Part shown: piece by piece, positions 1 to 11,275 of the stretch | How positions within the stretch are numbered: the first letter of the stretch is position 1 | How the letters are laid out: each line of letters starts with the position of its first letter | Assembly (NCBI GenBank): GCA_947579665.1 | Contig: OX388348.1 | Span: 7,068,001 to 7,132,000 of the forward strand | Length of the DNA stretch: 64,000 nt | Direction: 5' to 3' | DNA from: Sympetrum striolatum | Lineage: Eukaryota > Arthropoda > Insecta > Odonata > Libellulidae | Position numbers and translations under genes: made by a program | Notes under the pieces: generated by a model | Databases searched by the model: none | What the model was told of the DNA's origin: nothing | What the model saw: the letters and a program-made list of their open reading frames with translations, nothing else

Positions 1-113
1 GCATTTTAAATGGGCGGCCTTGCGATTTTACCGTGTATACCGGAGCGACCAGATCAGTGATGAGGCCAGACATGACTTTTCACCGATCGGTGACCCGTTG
101 ATCAAACAAAGCC

Positions 114-2819
114 ATGCTGGAGACAGTCAGCGGAGAGAAAATCGCCATACGTGGGGAAACCTCAGTGAAGATCATTTTGGGAAGTGTAGAGATCGAATCG
201 AAGGTGCTCGTCGCCGACATCACGGACGAATTTATATTGGGCGTGGACATCATGTCAGACTTCAACTTTGTGGTGGATTTTCAGAACAAGCTACTTCGAA
301 TCGGGAATGAAGAGCTATTGTTTTCGTCGTCTATATCGTCAATGAAACGGACCAAAGTTCTCATAAACGAAGACGTGAGAATTCCCCCGAATTCGGAAGC
401 TGTAGTTCAAGCACGATTAGAGAAAAATGCCCCGGAAGAAGGAGTGGCGATTATTGAACCAACGGAGACTAGGAACGGACTACTAATTGCAAGGAGTTTG
501 GTCAGACTGAATAAAATTGTGACCGTAAAAGTAGCAAACTTATCGGACAACAGGGTAAGGTTGAAAAGCGGCGAGGAATTGGGAGTTTGCGAAGCTATTG
601 AACGAGTGGCACGCTGCGACATCGAGCCGGAAAGGAGGAACAACAAACCGGGAGACATCGAAATGATTGTGGATAACTTTAAGAAGACATGGAATCATCT
701 TCCTTCGAAGGAATTAGACAAAGCCACAAAGTTTATTGCAGATGAAGCCGATCTCTTTGCCACAAACAAAATCACGGGCCGGACGAATCTAGTACAACAT
801 CGAATTAACATCGGCACTGCGCAACCAATTCGTCAACCACCTCGGAGAGTTCCGTTCGCGAAACAGCACGAATTGAACAAGTCTATACAAAGCATGTTGG
901 AGGATGGTGTGATCGAAGAATCCAACAGTCCATGGTCATCTCCGGTGGTGTTGGTCACAAAGAAGGACGGATCTATGCGATTCTGCGTGGACTACAGGAG
1001 ACTGAACGACGTCACCAAGAAAGACAGTTTTCCACTACCTCGGATTGATGACATTCTCAACACGTTATCCAAAGCGAAATGGTTTACAACGCTTGATCTG
1101 AAGAGCGGCTATTGGCAGGTGGAAATGCACAAAGATGATAAAGAGAAGACAGCATTCTCTACAGGAAAGGGGCTATATCAATTCAACGTGATGCCCTTTG
1201 GTTTATGCAATGCCCCAGCTACGTTCGAACGACTGATGGAGTTAGTTCTAAGAGGCCTTACATGGGAATCGTGCCTGGTTTATCTGGACGATATCCTAAT
1301 TATCGGAAAGGATTTTGACGATCATCTTTTGAATTTGAAGACGGTGTTTGGGAGGCTTAGAAACGCTCACCTCCAGCTGAATCCGAAGAAGTGTACGCTG
1401 TTTCAAGAGAGGATCAGTTTCCTGGGACATGTGGTGTCATCTGCTGGCGTTGAGACGGATCCAACCAAAATCCAGGATGTAAAGGAGTGGCGACAACCAA
1501 AGAACAAACACGAAGTCAGGAGTTTCTTGGGATTATGCAGCTACTATCGACGATTTGTGAAGGATTTTGGACAAATTGCCAAGCCTCTGCATGGTTTAAC
1601 AGAAAAGAATAGACCATTCATTTGGACTGCCGAATGTGGCAAAGCATTCCAGGAATTAAAGCATCGACTGATTACAGCACCGATTTTGGCTTACCCAGTG
1701 GATAACAGCCCCTTTGTGTTGGACACTGATGCGTCTCATCATGGCGTTGGCGCCGTTCTTTCGCAAATGCAAAACAAAGAAGAGACTGTCATCGCCTATT
1801 TCAGCAAGACTCTTGGAAAGGCAGAAAAGAACTACTGCACTACGAGGAAGGAGCTTCTTGCCATTGTGAAAGCGGTTGATCATTTCCACACTTTCCTGTA
1901 TGGAAGGAAGTTCCAGATACGGACAGACCATTCTGCCCTACAGTGGTTGCTAAACTTCAAGAACCCGGAGGGTCAATTAGCTCGTTGGCTGGAAAGGTTA
2001 CAAACGTATGAATTCGATATCCAGTACCGCAGAGGTAAAAGCCACAACAACGCCGATGCCCTGTCGAGAAGACCCTGCGCAGAAAAGTCATGCAAATTTT
2101 GTACCCGGCAAGAAGCAAAAGAAGACGCTGCTAATAGGGAAGTGCTCAACAGAATAACGGTCAGAGCTTTTACGGAGGTTGACTCAGAAATTACCAAGAA
2201 CACCGTGATTCAGAAACAACGAGAAGACCCAGATTTGGAAATTGTCAGACGATGGTTGGACAGCAGACATCGACCAAGCTGGCAGGAGATCTCGAGATAT
2301 GGACCAGTTGTGAAAGCGTACTGGTTGCAGTGGGACTCCTTAAGTATGTGTGAAGACGTGATAATCCGGAAGTGGGAAAGCGCGGATGGAAAAACTGCCA
2401 CCAATCAGACCATCGTCCCTCGGGATTTAGTGGACACTGTGCTAACGGAGCTTCACGACAGTCGAACCGGAGGTCATTTCGGTGTCAACAGGACGCTCGC
2501 ACGAGTAAGAGACCGGTTCTATTGGGCAAATTACCGTGAAGATGTAGAACAGTGGTGCAAACGATGCGATTTGTGCGCATCGAAAAAGGGTCCAAGAACT
2601 AGATCGCGTGGAAAAATGATGCAATACATCTCGGGAGCACCGCGGGAACGTGTAGCGGTGGATATTTCGGGTCCATTTCCAATGACGAATTCCGGCAATA
2701 GATATCTAATGGTGGCAATGGACTACTTCTCGAAATGGCCGGAGATAGTTCCACTCCCTAGTCAAGACGCAGCTACTGTAGGCGAAGCTCTGTTGGAGCA
2801 TGTAATATGCCGCCACTGA
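114..2819 (+). pseudogene. pol: gypsy pol: protease remnant, RT, RNase H, start of integrase
   Basis: A 901-codon open stretch of a polyprotein. The first 65 residues are the C-terminal half of a retropepsin (ILGVDIMSDF). The N-terminal half lies just upstream in the same frame (from base 3), but its catalytic motif reads YTGA instead of DTGA (Tyr codon 36-38) and a TGA stop follows at 99-101. Reverse transcriptase spans about residues 245-440, with YLDD at about 390-393. RNase H lies near 525-650 (LDTDASHHGVGAVLSQ). The integrase HHCC zinc module is near 780-825 and the first catalytic Asp lies in VAVDISGPFP. A TGA at 2817-2819 ends the frame inside the integrase core. Same-frame coding resumes directly afterwards, so this looks like a single-codon nonsense change. 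The methionine at 114 is only the first ATG after the upstream stop, not a biological start. Confidence 0.92.
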
Positions 2820-3299
2820 GTGCCCTTGGAAGTTCACACCGATCAAGGACGAAACTTTGAATCGGAGGTATGGAAGCACTTGATGGATAAATTGGGAGTC
2901 AAGAAGACCAAGACTACGCCCTTACATCCTCAGTCAGATGGCATGGTGGAAAGACACAACCGCACCGTGAACCAGTACCTGTCAATGTTTGTAGACCGGA
3001 ACCAACGAAACTGGGACAGTTTGATACCACTTTTCTTGTTGGCGTATAGAAGTTCTCAACATGAGGCTACAGGTTACACTCCCACCATGTTACTGACCGG
3101 AAAAGAAATGAGACTCCCTGTTGACTTGATTTTTGGCGTTCCAACAACTGAAGAAGAGGACCGACAACTAAAACTTCCGGAATATGTTGGTCAACTAGTA
3201 GACCGACTAAGAGTCATCCACAATTTCGTCAGGGATAAACTGAAGATGTGCAGTGACAGGACGAAGATGAGACTTGACCGACCGGAAACCGACAGTTAG
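2820..3299 (+). pseudogene. pol: gypsy integrase core, continuation after nonsense codon
   Basis: This 159-codon stretch continues the integrase catalytic core in the same frame as the upstream pol block. It begins with the second catalytic Asp (VHTDQGRNFES) and carries the final Glu in the QSDGMVERHNRT motif, so the core residues of the DDE triad on this side are retained. It ends at a TAG (3297-3299) because the frame shifts by one relative to the C-terminal integrase segment that follows. It is a fragment of one original gene, not a separate gene. Confidence 0.9.
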
Positions 3300-3549
3300 C
3301 CCCTATGAAGAAGGTGATATGGTGTGGTTGTATCAACCACAGAGAAGAAAGGGACGAAGTCCAAAACTTCAGAGACCCTGGGATGGCCCATACAGAGTCA
3401 TGAAGCGGATCAACGACATCGTGTACAGGATCCAGTTGACGCCTAAGACGAAGCCAAAGGTGGTCCACATCGAGCGGCTTAGCCCTTACAGGGAGAGAGA
3501 AACATCATGTTGGACCTCTGGTAGCGCTATTCGGGACGAATTGCATTAA
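3274..3549 (+). pseudogene. pol: gypsy integrase C-terminal (GPY/F) segment, shifted frame
   Basis: A 91-codon stretch in the next frame. It has the hallmarks of a gypsy integrase C-terminus: EGDMVWLY, then WDGPYRV (the GPY/F-type motif), then KVVHIERLSPY. A one-base frameshift between about 3270 and 3300 separates it from the catalytic core. It ends at TAA 3547-3549, only 13 bases before the LTR. This is the normal end of pol for an element lacking env. Confidence 0.85.
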
Positions 3550-3562
3550 TAGAGGGGGGCAG

Positions 3563-3775
3563 TGTTACAAGGCTGGAGAGTGGGGGACTTGTGTTGGTAA
3601 CGAGTTTGTTTTAGCGACGGTGTGGATTGTTGTGAGGGACAGTGCATGAAAGATTGGATCGTTTTGACGGTTGTAAAGTGATATTTGGCTTTGCTCGATT
3701 GATTTTAGGAAATAAAGTTTGTTGTTTCTTTTCAAACGAGTCTCACTTATCCCCGAACTCACGGTTTTCGTAACA
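3563..3775 (+). repeat. 3' LTR of the gypsy element (213 bp)
   Basis: It starts TGTTAC and ends GTAACA, a perfect 6-bp terminal inverted repeat with TG...CA ends. It is preceded by a purine tract (AGAGGGGGGCAG, 3551-3562) suitable for plus-strand priming, and contains a polyadenylation signal AATAAA at 3711-3716. The 5' LTR is outside the window, so the border cannot be checked by LTR-LTR alignment. Confidence 0.8.
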
Positions 3776-4512
3776 ATACATTGTATCCTATTGGAGAGCT
3801 TTCACATTGGTGCGCGTACGAGCCCTGTTTGTCCATCTCAGTTTGCTGGCATATTTCACTCTGTTTGGACCGACTCTAGGAGTTCAGTATGTTCTTTTTC
3901 GAAATCTCTAGTGGTTTTTTTTGGATAAAATTTCGTTATATATTCATTTTAATAGTGTGAGCTGAGTCTACATTTCCCGTTTTGATCGTTTTCCCGCATT
4001 CATCGTCTTTTTCTCTCGGTCCCTTCAAAAACGATAGATCGGGGTTCTACTGTACAAGGGTTTTCAAGCAGTATAAACAGTACATTTTCTAAGATGGCCG
4101 CGAAGAAGGTTAAGTTGCTCTGGATACCCCAGCAAAGTGGTAGGCAAACTGCGGCTTGTGAGCCACACTCTTTGGCCCCTTGACTGATATAGCTCTTTGT
4201 AATGAACTGTTTTCATATTTTAATTATGTATGTACCTATGTAGTTTAAGTTTAAAAAATTTGGCTCTAAAAAGAAATTTTAATCGTTGTACTGTTGATGT
4301 TTGGCTTTGTTGACTGATGAGTTTTCCAACCCCTTCCCCAACATACCATAAACTGAAGAAAATTTGTAAAAATCATGAAGAAAGTGATAGATAGGGAATG
4401 ATCAAGTGGACAATAAGGAGTACTACTTAAAAGTTTGATGCTACTTTTGTGAAGCTATGTAAAAGAAACGTCCAGATTTGCATTGAATTAATGCATAGCT
4501 TTTGCACAATTA
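3776..4512. other. Non-coding; contains a pogo-like transposon end
   Basis: No gene is recognised. At about 3985-4052 lies a terminus ending in GATCGGGGTTCTACTG followed by TA. Its last 22 bases match the end at 59765-59786 at 20 positions, so both look like one end of the same pogo/Tigger-type MITE family. Its partner end was not found. Confidence 0.4.
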
Positions 4513-6357
4513 CAGTAGAAGGCCGTTATAACAAGTACGGCATAGAACGAGAGTGGCATTATAGCGAGTGATTTTTTGGCTGTTGTCTGTCTCACTGCAA
4601 AAAGGATAGGGAGTTACGCACATTATAATGAATGGTAATTTCTGAAGTACCGTTATAACGAGTGCCACGTTTCTATGCTTGTCTTGCAGGAGGCATATCT
4701 CCGAATCGTCAATTGACGTGAGAGACAAAGTCTGACAAGCAAACGGTAATCTGAGGTGCGTCATCTCTTCAAATGGCAGAAAAATATTAAGTGCCAAGTT
4801 ATCAACACCAAATTCATGCATTAGTTTTCCATAAGTCGCCTCACCCTTCCTCAGCAAAGATGCTTCAGGGAGCTTTGATTAGAAACTTCTCACGAGTTTC
4901 ATTCTCCCCTCTATCCCTCCGTACATCTTATCGCCTTGCCTTTTGTTTCTTTTCGGCGATGATCCCTCTAGTCACTGCCGGAATTTTTAATTCAGTACCC
5001 ATCATCATATTGTGATCCACCTGTGGGATTTGTTTTCATACAAAACTTGGCACCAAATCGTCTGATCCAGGATCAGTGGGAATATAGGAGATAAAAGGAT
5101 TGGGATTCCAAGGGTAAACGTGTGGCAAGATGGAATAATTCAAAGAGTTGGATTTATGATCAGCAAAAATTGGGTAACGTTGAGCCAGAAGAAAAAGAAT
5201 CATATATGAAATGCAATGAAATACTAGACTAAATACTGGCAAACATAATCCATATGGAGATAGAGACGTTTAAAATTGTTTGAGAGAAGGAGGTGCCCAT
5301 TAAATTGTAGGACACAGAGTGAAGATTAATCTGGAAGAAAGCCTAAGTTCCTGCCGGAACTAAGAAACTGATATTTTTGGTAAATGAACTTCCCTTCCCT
5401 CAAGACTCAATTATTGCTTATGAAGGGTGTGAATGAAAAATATCTTGAGAAACCAATTTGATATGAATTAAGATTATTTAAAGACACCATTATTTTTCAA
5501 CAATTATTGAGCAATAATTTTCCATATTTTATATTAGAGGACGTACTTTCATTATGATGTATGAATCAATAAAATTATGCATTAACTCAAAAATAATGCA
5601 TCATCGAAAGTAATGGGAGGAAGTAATGGGACATTGAAAAATCATTCGCCCGCGAAAGTAATGTGTGGTCACGCCAGTCTGCATAAGATATGCTGTCATG
5701 CCAGTCGCTGCACCTTATACATCTGTACTATATAGGCATACGCTAATATATGCGTATATTTATACATGTATACATAGTTTACAAAATTTCGGTTGTCGTA
5801 TATGCCGAAAGTCCTACGTAAGAACCAATTCAAAATCGTTCATTTCAAATTTTTTAGGGGTAGCAAATTCCCTTTCAATTAAAAACTACTGGCCTACAGT
5901 TTCGTATATATTGAAAACATTGATACAGTATAAACACATGTATAGAGTCCAAACTTCGAAAGCGGATTAGTGGTACCTTTGATGAGTGATATGGAATTAG
6001 GTTGAGCCTAGGATGCGGCCTGCCCATGCTACGGGACATGCCAACGAGTAGTATTGTACCCGAACCTAAATTGCCATCGATTCTATCTTGCACCCCAATT
6101 TTTGAGGCAAAAAAAAGACTCAAAAGTGTTTGCTTTATTTTCGAGTAAATACGGTATTTTTGATGCAAACGTACTATTTTTGCCCATTATGAATCATTAG
6201 CGTAAGGATTATAAACCATACAGTTCCATTCTGCCGCACTCGCTGCTCTTGGATTCAAGAGGAGGGACTTTGTGTTAGAAATCGGCTAAAACGAGTATGC
6301 GTTATAACGAGTATTTTCCTGATTTTTATGAGCTCTCGTTGTAACAGAATTCTACTG
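4513..6357. mobile_element. Candidate non-autonomous pogo/Tigger-like element
   Basis: The left end (CAGTAGAAGGCCGTTATAAC) and the right end, read on the other strand (CAGTAGAATTCTGTTACAAC), form an inverted pair, both flanked by TA as in Tc1/mariner/pogo insertions. Further 'CGTTATAACGAGT' motifs recur inside both ends. No transposase ORF is seen, so it would be a 1.85-kb non-autonomous copy. The interior is AT-rich and may contain other insertions. The ends are diverged, so confidence is moderate. Confidence 0.55.
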
Positions 6358-6900
6358 TATACTGCTCAGACTTCAATGCTAGTTCATGATTTTTTGTTAC
6401 TAAAAGCAACACTGTAACGATATCCCAGCCTTCATGTTTGCCAGATAGGCTCAATGTGATTTTTTCTGTACTCAAAAATACAGAGAACCTTAAAGGAACC
6501 TTATTTTTCAAGCATAGATGAGATTAAAAATGAATCACTGAGAGAGTTAGGGGCAACCCCAAAGAACAAGTTCCAGATGTATTTCGGCAATTGGAAAAAG
6601 TCCAGGAAATAGTATCACAAGAGGATAATATTGTTTAAGACAAATGAATAAAATTCTTTCCAAAAGATGAAAATTCCCAATATTTTTTTAACAAACTTCA
6701 TATGTTTACATGACAGCTTACATGTTTCTATTTCAACACATAGTACAAAAACTAGAAGTCAACAAATATTTTATCTATTATTATCATCCATGCTGTTATT
6801 ATTTATATTTGCTTAAACTTCGTCAAAATTGATGGCAATGTATGCAGTTCATGCAACAATCAATTTTGACCCACCCAGTGCATTGCTTTGGAGAGGGGGA
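6358..6900. other. AT-rich, nothing recognised
   Basis: No coding similarity, repeat pairing or RNA gene was seen. The 5' limit of the LINE that follows is uncertain and may begin in the last part of this stretch. Confidence 0.4.
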
Positions 6901-6987
6901 AGCACAACATAGTCATATTATCATGGTATTGCAATGAACAGAAGGCAACGGATTAAAGATCCAAAGGATATCTCCTAGAACTACGTC

Positions 6988-7145
6988 ATGATGCCGGCTT
7001 ATTTTGTCAATTGTTCCAGAGCTAAAATAGCTTCCCAGTCGGATCTCCGGGGGAATCAAGAAGAGGAGAAACATCGAAAAAGATTGAGAGTGGGAATATG
7101 GAATGTGAGGTCAATGTTGAAGTGCAGAAAGATGGAGAACATTAA
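6988..7145 (+). pseudogene. LINE endonuclease, N-terminal fragment
   Basis: Translation from 6988 gives about 30 unremarkable residues, then KRLRVGIWNVRSMLKCRKME, the opening strand of a LINE AP-like endonuclease (the 'WNVRS' motif includes the conserved Asn). The coding is cut at TTAA 7142-7145 by the piggyBac. An open frame continues to 7251 but is transposon end sequence, not LINE. The start codon choice is not supported by any family evidence. Confidence 0.75.
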
Positions 7146-7604
7146 CACCTTCCATGCGGGTGGCTGCCTCAGGCGGTCATGGACGCCTAATACGCTGGGC
7201 GGATGGCCGCCTCCCAAGCGCTCCTTCAAAGACTTTAGGCAGTTTTTATGACCAACCGCATTTAAGCGCCGTAGTTTTTCCTACCAGCCCTCAGTAACAG
7301 TCTTGCGTTCAAACTGTGTGCTTCATTCCTGGTTTCGTGCGTTTTTTGCTTTGATTGAGGATTCTCTCAGCAGCCCATTTTTTCTTTCGAATCATCTGGT
7401 AAATATCTACGAATTTTTGTTTATTTAGTTTCGAGTAAATATTTTATTCTCTTTAAACGGTTTTCAATGATATATACCCTATGATTCGAACATTTTAAAT
7501 GTTTGTCAAATGCGTCTTTTTTTTAAGCAAATGATGGAGCTTCATTGGCAATGCGATTTTTTTAGCTTTTCGAGTTCTTTAAGAGTAATTATTAATTACT
7601 TGGA

Positions 7605-9428
7605 ATGGAGAAGAAGCGGAAAGGTAGCAGTTCTGCTACGGATCAAACCTTTGCTGGTAAGTATTCTTTGTTTTAATTTTATTGGTCTTATTTAAAATAT
7701 TTTGTTTTTTACCAAATTGATTGTTGAATGCACGGTTACTCTTTGCGATATCATCGAATAATCTTATCGCCCGTCTTCCCCTCGCTATATCAGAAAATAT
7801 TTGCATTGTATTTCTAATAATCTGAAATCCCCACAAAAACTATAATCATCTCTATGTAGACTTGGGATTAAACCCAGGACTGCATCATACGTTTCCATAA
7901 GGAATGCACGTTAAGTTCGTATTTTTACCTTGCAGGCTTTGATACTTTTAAAGAATATAATTGGAAATAATGTTCCAACGAATTCAAGAAAAGCACCAAA
8001 CAAAGATAAATTAAATAAAGAATCTTATTATTGTCGTAAAATAAGAAATTTCTACGTTCGTGTGTGGTGATGATGAAGTAATGTTACTTCGAGAAAGAAG
8101 AAGATATTTGAGGGACAGACTTTTAGCCCAAACTTGATTATATAGCAGGGATTTTAAAGCAGTACGTTTGTGTGATTCTCAAGAACTGTATAATGTTCAA
8201 TGGAATCGAATTTGTAATTTTTCGGAATTTCGCTAATATTCTTAGCTTAGAATTCTATACTGGTTAGTATTTATCAAAAGAATAAGGGAACTGATAAGTT
8301 CTATGTTAAATCATCCATATTTAAATGTTGCATATTTATTAAAATATTGAAATTAAGACCCGTCATGCATGAAGTTAACTAGTATCAAATTAAATTTATT
8401 TTATTGAGATAATGTTTCAACGATATTTGCGCATTATTTATTTCAATTGTATAATTATATGCATACCTAAATCACATCTGATTCTGACCGTGTCTTTCAA
8501 ATTAAATTTGCATACATGAGAATCACCATTACCAGTAGCATTTTTCACTATGGAAATATATATGTGTGTGTGTATAGTACGGCGTAACGCTATATCATGC
8601 ATTGTTTTCCTAGCAATTACTTAATTTGAGAATGAAAATCTAAAACTCTTAAACCATCGCTCTGTAAGGAATCAAGAGATGATGGGCTTGCTTGCTGACG
8701 GTGTTTTGCCCTTATTCTGCAAATTTTTAAGGATTTATTCCTTCAAAATAATAAAAAACGTTAACTCTCAAATTTTGTGGGCGCACATCCCCTCGTAAAA
8801 ATTTTCATGGATTAGTTTTCTTTCGTTACGAGGAAATAGGCTGATCTCAAGTTTATAATTTTATGATTTAAATATGTACAGTAAACAATTATTATATTTA
8901 TGGATGCATTTCCCCTGGATTGATTTAAGTTTGTCATTTTTTAGAGACGGGTAGAGAGACACCACATACTCATCCATCAGCACAGGATGATGAAGGGCCA
9001 TCAACTTCAACAGGTAAAAATTAATTTGATATTATTTTAAGCTGCAATATATTTTTTAACTCAGTTTTGAATCCGCAATGTCTTATAAATTCTCAAATCG
9101 TTTTAATTTCTTTCAGGAACCAAAAGGAAACGGATAAGCGATCCCAAATCCGATACCCCTTGGGTTCTGGAGGAAGATATTCCAGAAATTCTATCTGAAT
9201 GCTGAAATCGACAGTTCGTCAGATGAGTCGTGGGTAATGGATACCGAGTTGGAAGAGGACTCAGAAAGGGAGGACAGGGATAAGGATGACGTCCTCATGT
9301 TTGCAGAAAAGCAGCTGACTCCACCCACTCGCACGTGCCCTCTCCAACTTTATTGCCGGGACCCTCCACTTCAAAACATCTGGGTGTCCTTCCTGTCGAA
9401 TGGTCTGCGAAAAGGCCTCAAATTGTAG
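7605..9428 (+). pseudogene. piggyBac transposase N-terminal exons, frameshifted
   Basis: Three exons can be joined in phase. Exon 1 (7605-7656) starts with ATG and encodes the basic MEKKRKGSSSATDQTFA; GTAAGT follows. Exon 2 (8945-9013) encodes a Ser/Thr/acid-rich piece ending EGPSTSTG, between TTTTTTAG and GTAAAA. Exon 3 begins at 9117 after TTTCTTTCAG (GTKRKRISDPKSDTPW). It meets a stop near 9205, but an adjacent frame carries on with an acidic stretch (SSSDESWVMDTELEEDSERE), so one frameshift is present. The acidic N-terminus is typical of piggyBac transposases. About 150 residues normally found between this and the catalytic block are missing around 9430-9450. The exon model is inferred from splice signals and phase only. 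Confidence 0.6.
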
Positions 9429-9473
9429 ATATTGTAGATATATGTTTTTTAACATCCCTTTTTTTCTAATCGT

Positions 9474-10325
9474 ATGAGTAGGGATAGATTTCTGCTGATT
9501 TTGCAGGCATTGCATTTTTCCGAAAATCCGGAAGATGACGAGCCAGTTCCTTTGGACAGACTATATAAAATTCGTCCCTTTCTAAATATTTTTGAAGAGA
9601 ATATGAGTGCTATATATTCTCCTAATAGAGAACTGTCTATTGACGAGTCTATGATTCTATGGAGGGGTAGATTGCTTTTTAAGCAATATTTGAAAGAGAA
9701 GCATCATAAGTATGGGATTAAAGTGTACATGCTGGCAGAGACTTCAGGGATTGTGATGCGGCAAATCGTGTACGCCGGGGCTGGTGATTCAGTAGTAGGA
9801 GGAGTAGGACACGTCGATCGTGTGGTAAAAAAATTGCTGGAAAAATGTTATGAGTCAGGCCATTCAGTCTACATGGACAATTTTTTCAATAGCGTCAACC
9901 TGATACGTCAGTTGAAGCAAGCCAAGCTATACTGTACGGGAACTCTGAGAAGAAATAGAAAATTAAATCCCAAAGATGTTATAGGAAAAAAATTGAAGAA
10001 AAATGAGTACATCAGCAGATGAAGTGGTGATGGCATATGTGTATTAAAGTGGAAAGACAAAAGAGACGTACTAATGATTAGTTCGGAACATGGAGAAGAA
10101 TTTTCAGCGGTAAAATCCAAGAGAGGCACAGTGAGGGAAAAGCCCAAAATGATAGCCGAATATAATAAGTACATGGGAGGTGTGGATAATGTAAACCAAA
10201 TGATGGCCTACTATCCTTGTGGCAGGAAGACACTGAAATGGTATAAAAAATTGGCCATCCATTTTTTTCAAATAATGATGGTAAACAGCTTTAAGTTGTT
10301 TAATAGTTTTTCAGGGAAGAAGTAA
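9474..10325 (+). pseudogene. piggyBac transposase catalytic core
   Basis: The DDE_Tnp_1_7 core of a piggyBac transposase. It opens HPFFSNRMSRDRF just upstream and continues through three conserved aspartates: ELSIDESMILWRGRL, SVYMDNFFNSV and YMGGVDNVNQM. The catalytic triad is therefore intact, but the frame has an in-frame TGA at 10020-10022, between the second and third aspartate, and ends at TAA 10323-10325 through a frameshift before the C-terminal zinc domain. The enzyme would excise and insert DNA at TTAA sites. As it stands the gene cannot make a full protein. Confidence 0.88.
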
Positions 10326-10329
10326 AACT

Positions 10330-10605
10330 TTGAGCGACTTTAGACTAGAAGTGATAGGAGAGTTAGTGTATCATAAAGAACCTCTCACCTCCACAAAATC
10401 TATTCCCGAGAAGTTCTTACATTTCCCAAAATATCTCCCTTTTATTAAAGATGGCTCTAATAAGAGGCAACAAAAGAGATGTAGGGAGTGTTATAAAAAA
10501 AATGTGGTCAGGAAAACAACTTTGTATTGCCGAGATTGTCCTGATGAACCAGGATTGTGCCTGGAGCCTTGCTTCCTTATATATCACGATAGAAACCCAA
10601 ATTGA
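10330..10605 (+). pseudogene. piggyBac transposase C-terminal Cys-rich domain
   Basis: A 91-codon stretch in the next frame after the core. It ends in a cysteine-rich zinc-binding module: KRCRECYKKN, then LYCRDCPDEPGLC, then CFLIYH. This is the CRD that binds the transposon ends in piggyBac enzymes. It belongs to the same decayed gene; the shift lies near 10320-10330. Confidence 0.82.
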
Positions 10606-11275
10606 TGATAATACAGGATGAATTCTCTTAAATAGTATTTTTAATTATTGTGTATTTTTCAGGTTTTTACTGATTTTCAGACTTTTTTTACGTTGTGTTA
10701 GTTATAAATTGATGAAACAATTTCTTTACTTTGTAATTGTGAAATATGATTGTAACTTTTATAAATTATAAATAAATTATACTTATTGCTTTACTTTGCT
10801 TTGTTTAATTGGTCGCTAGAAGATGGTCCTCCTACAATAATGCTTGAAATATTAAAATAGATTAAAACCGTTCTATAAAATTTTTTAATTAAAAGTTTAT
10901 ATATAAGAATAATACATACCTTTTAATTTCTGAACCTATTCTTGTAAGTAATAAAAACTAATTTAACATTAGTTTTGATAATTGCCCTCAAATTTTCATA
11001 TATTCTTTAAATTTAGATGCAGAAATCATTAACTGGACCGGACGAAGTTACGAATTGTGTAAGGTGCGGTAGTCAGGTGTGAGCATTTGCCATGGCTGAT
11101 GACCGCCTGAGGCGGTCATAACTAATTTTTTAATTTTCACACCAAAATTTAATTTTTTTGAAAAAATCAAAAAACAAGATGTTATAAAAGATCATTCTGT
11201 TTATGAAAAACGAGAAATCCATTTTCAGCCAAGTGGAAAGTTTTGGCTTGAATCGCGTAGCATTGAAAGTGTTGA

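Larger units (their letters stand above)
1..3775 (+). mobile_element. Ty3/gypsy LTR retrotransposon, 3' part
   Basis: A protease remnant, reverse transcriptase, RNase H and integrase follow in the Ty3/gypsy order, then a purine tract (about 3551-3562) and a short LTR. The 5' LTR and gag lie outside the window, so the element is cut by the window edge. Coding is broken by two stops and one frameshift, so this copy is dead. No env-like ORF lies between integrase and the LTR, which fits a non-enveloped retrotransposon. The 4-bp target duplication expected for the family cannot be tested without the 5' end. Confidence 0.93.
7146..11271 (+). mobile_element. piggyBac transposon, 4126 bp
   Basis: The element starts CACCTTCCATGC after TTAA (7142-7145). 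Its other end, read on the minus strand, starts CACTTTCAATGC, and is followed on plus by TTGA (11272-11275), a one-base derivative of TTAA. Both ends have a nearby CCTCAGGCGGTCAT motif (about 7169 and 11105), the right one within the palindrome ACCGCCTGAGGCGGT. The interior encodes a decayed piggyBac transposase in plus orientation with apparent introns. Insertion is in LINE coding sequence, so it postdates the LINE. Confidence 0.88.

Noticed and set aside
4510..4857. 115-codon minus-strand open frame at the left end of the pogo-like element
   Set aside because: No recognisable domain; one end overlaps the terminal repeat and the composition is that of flanking AT-rich DNA.
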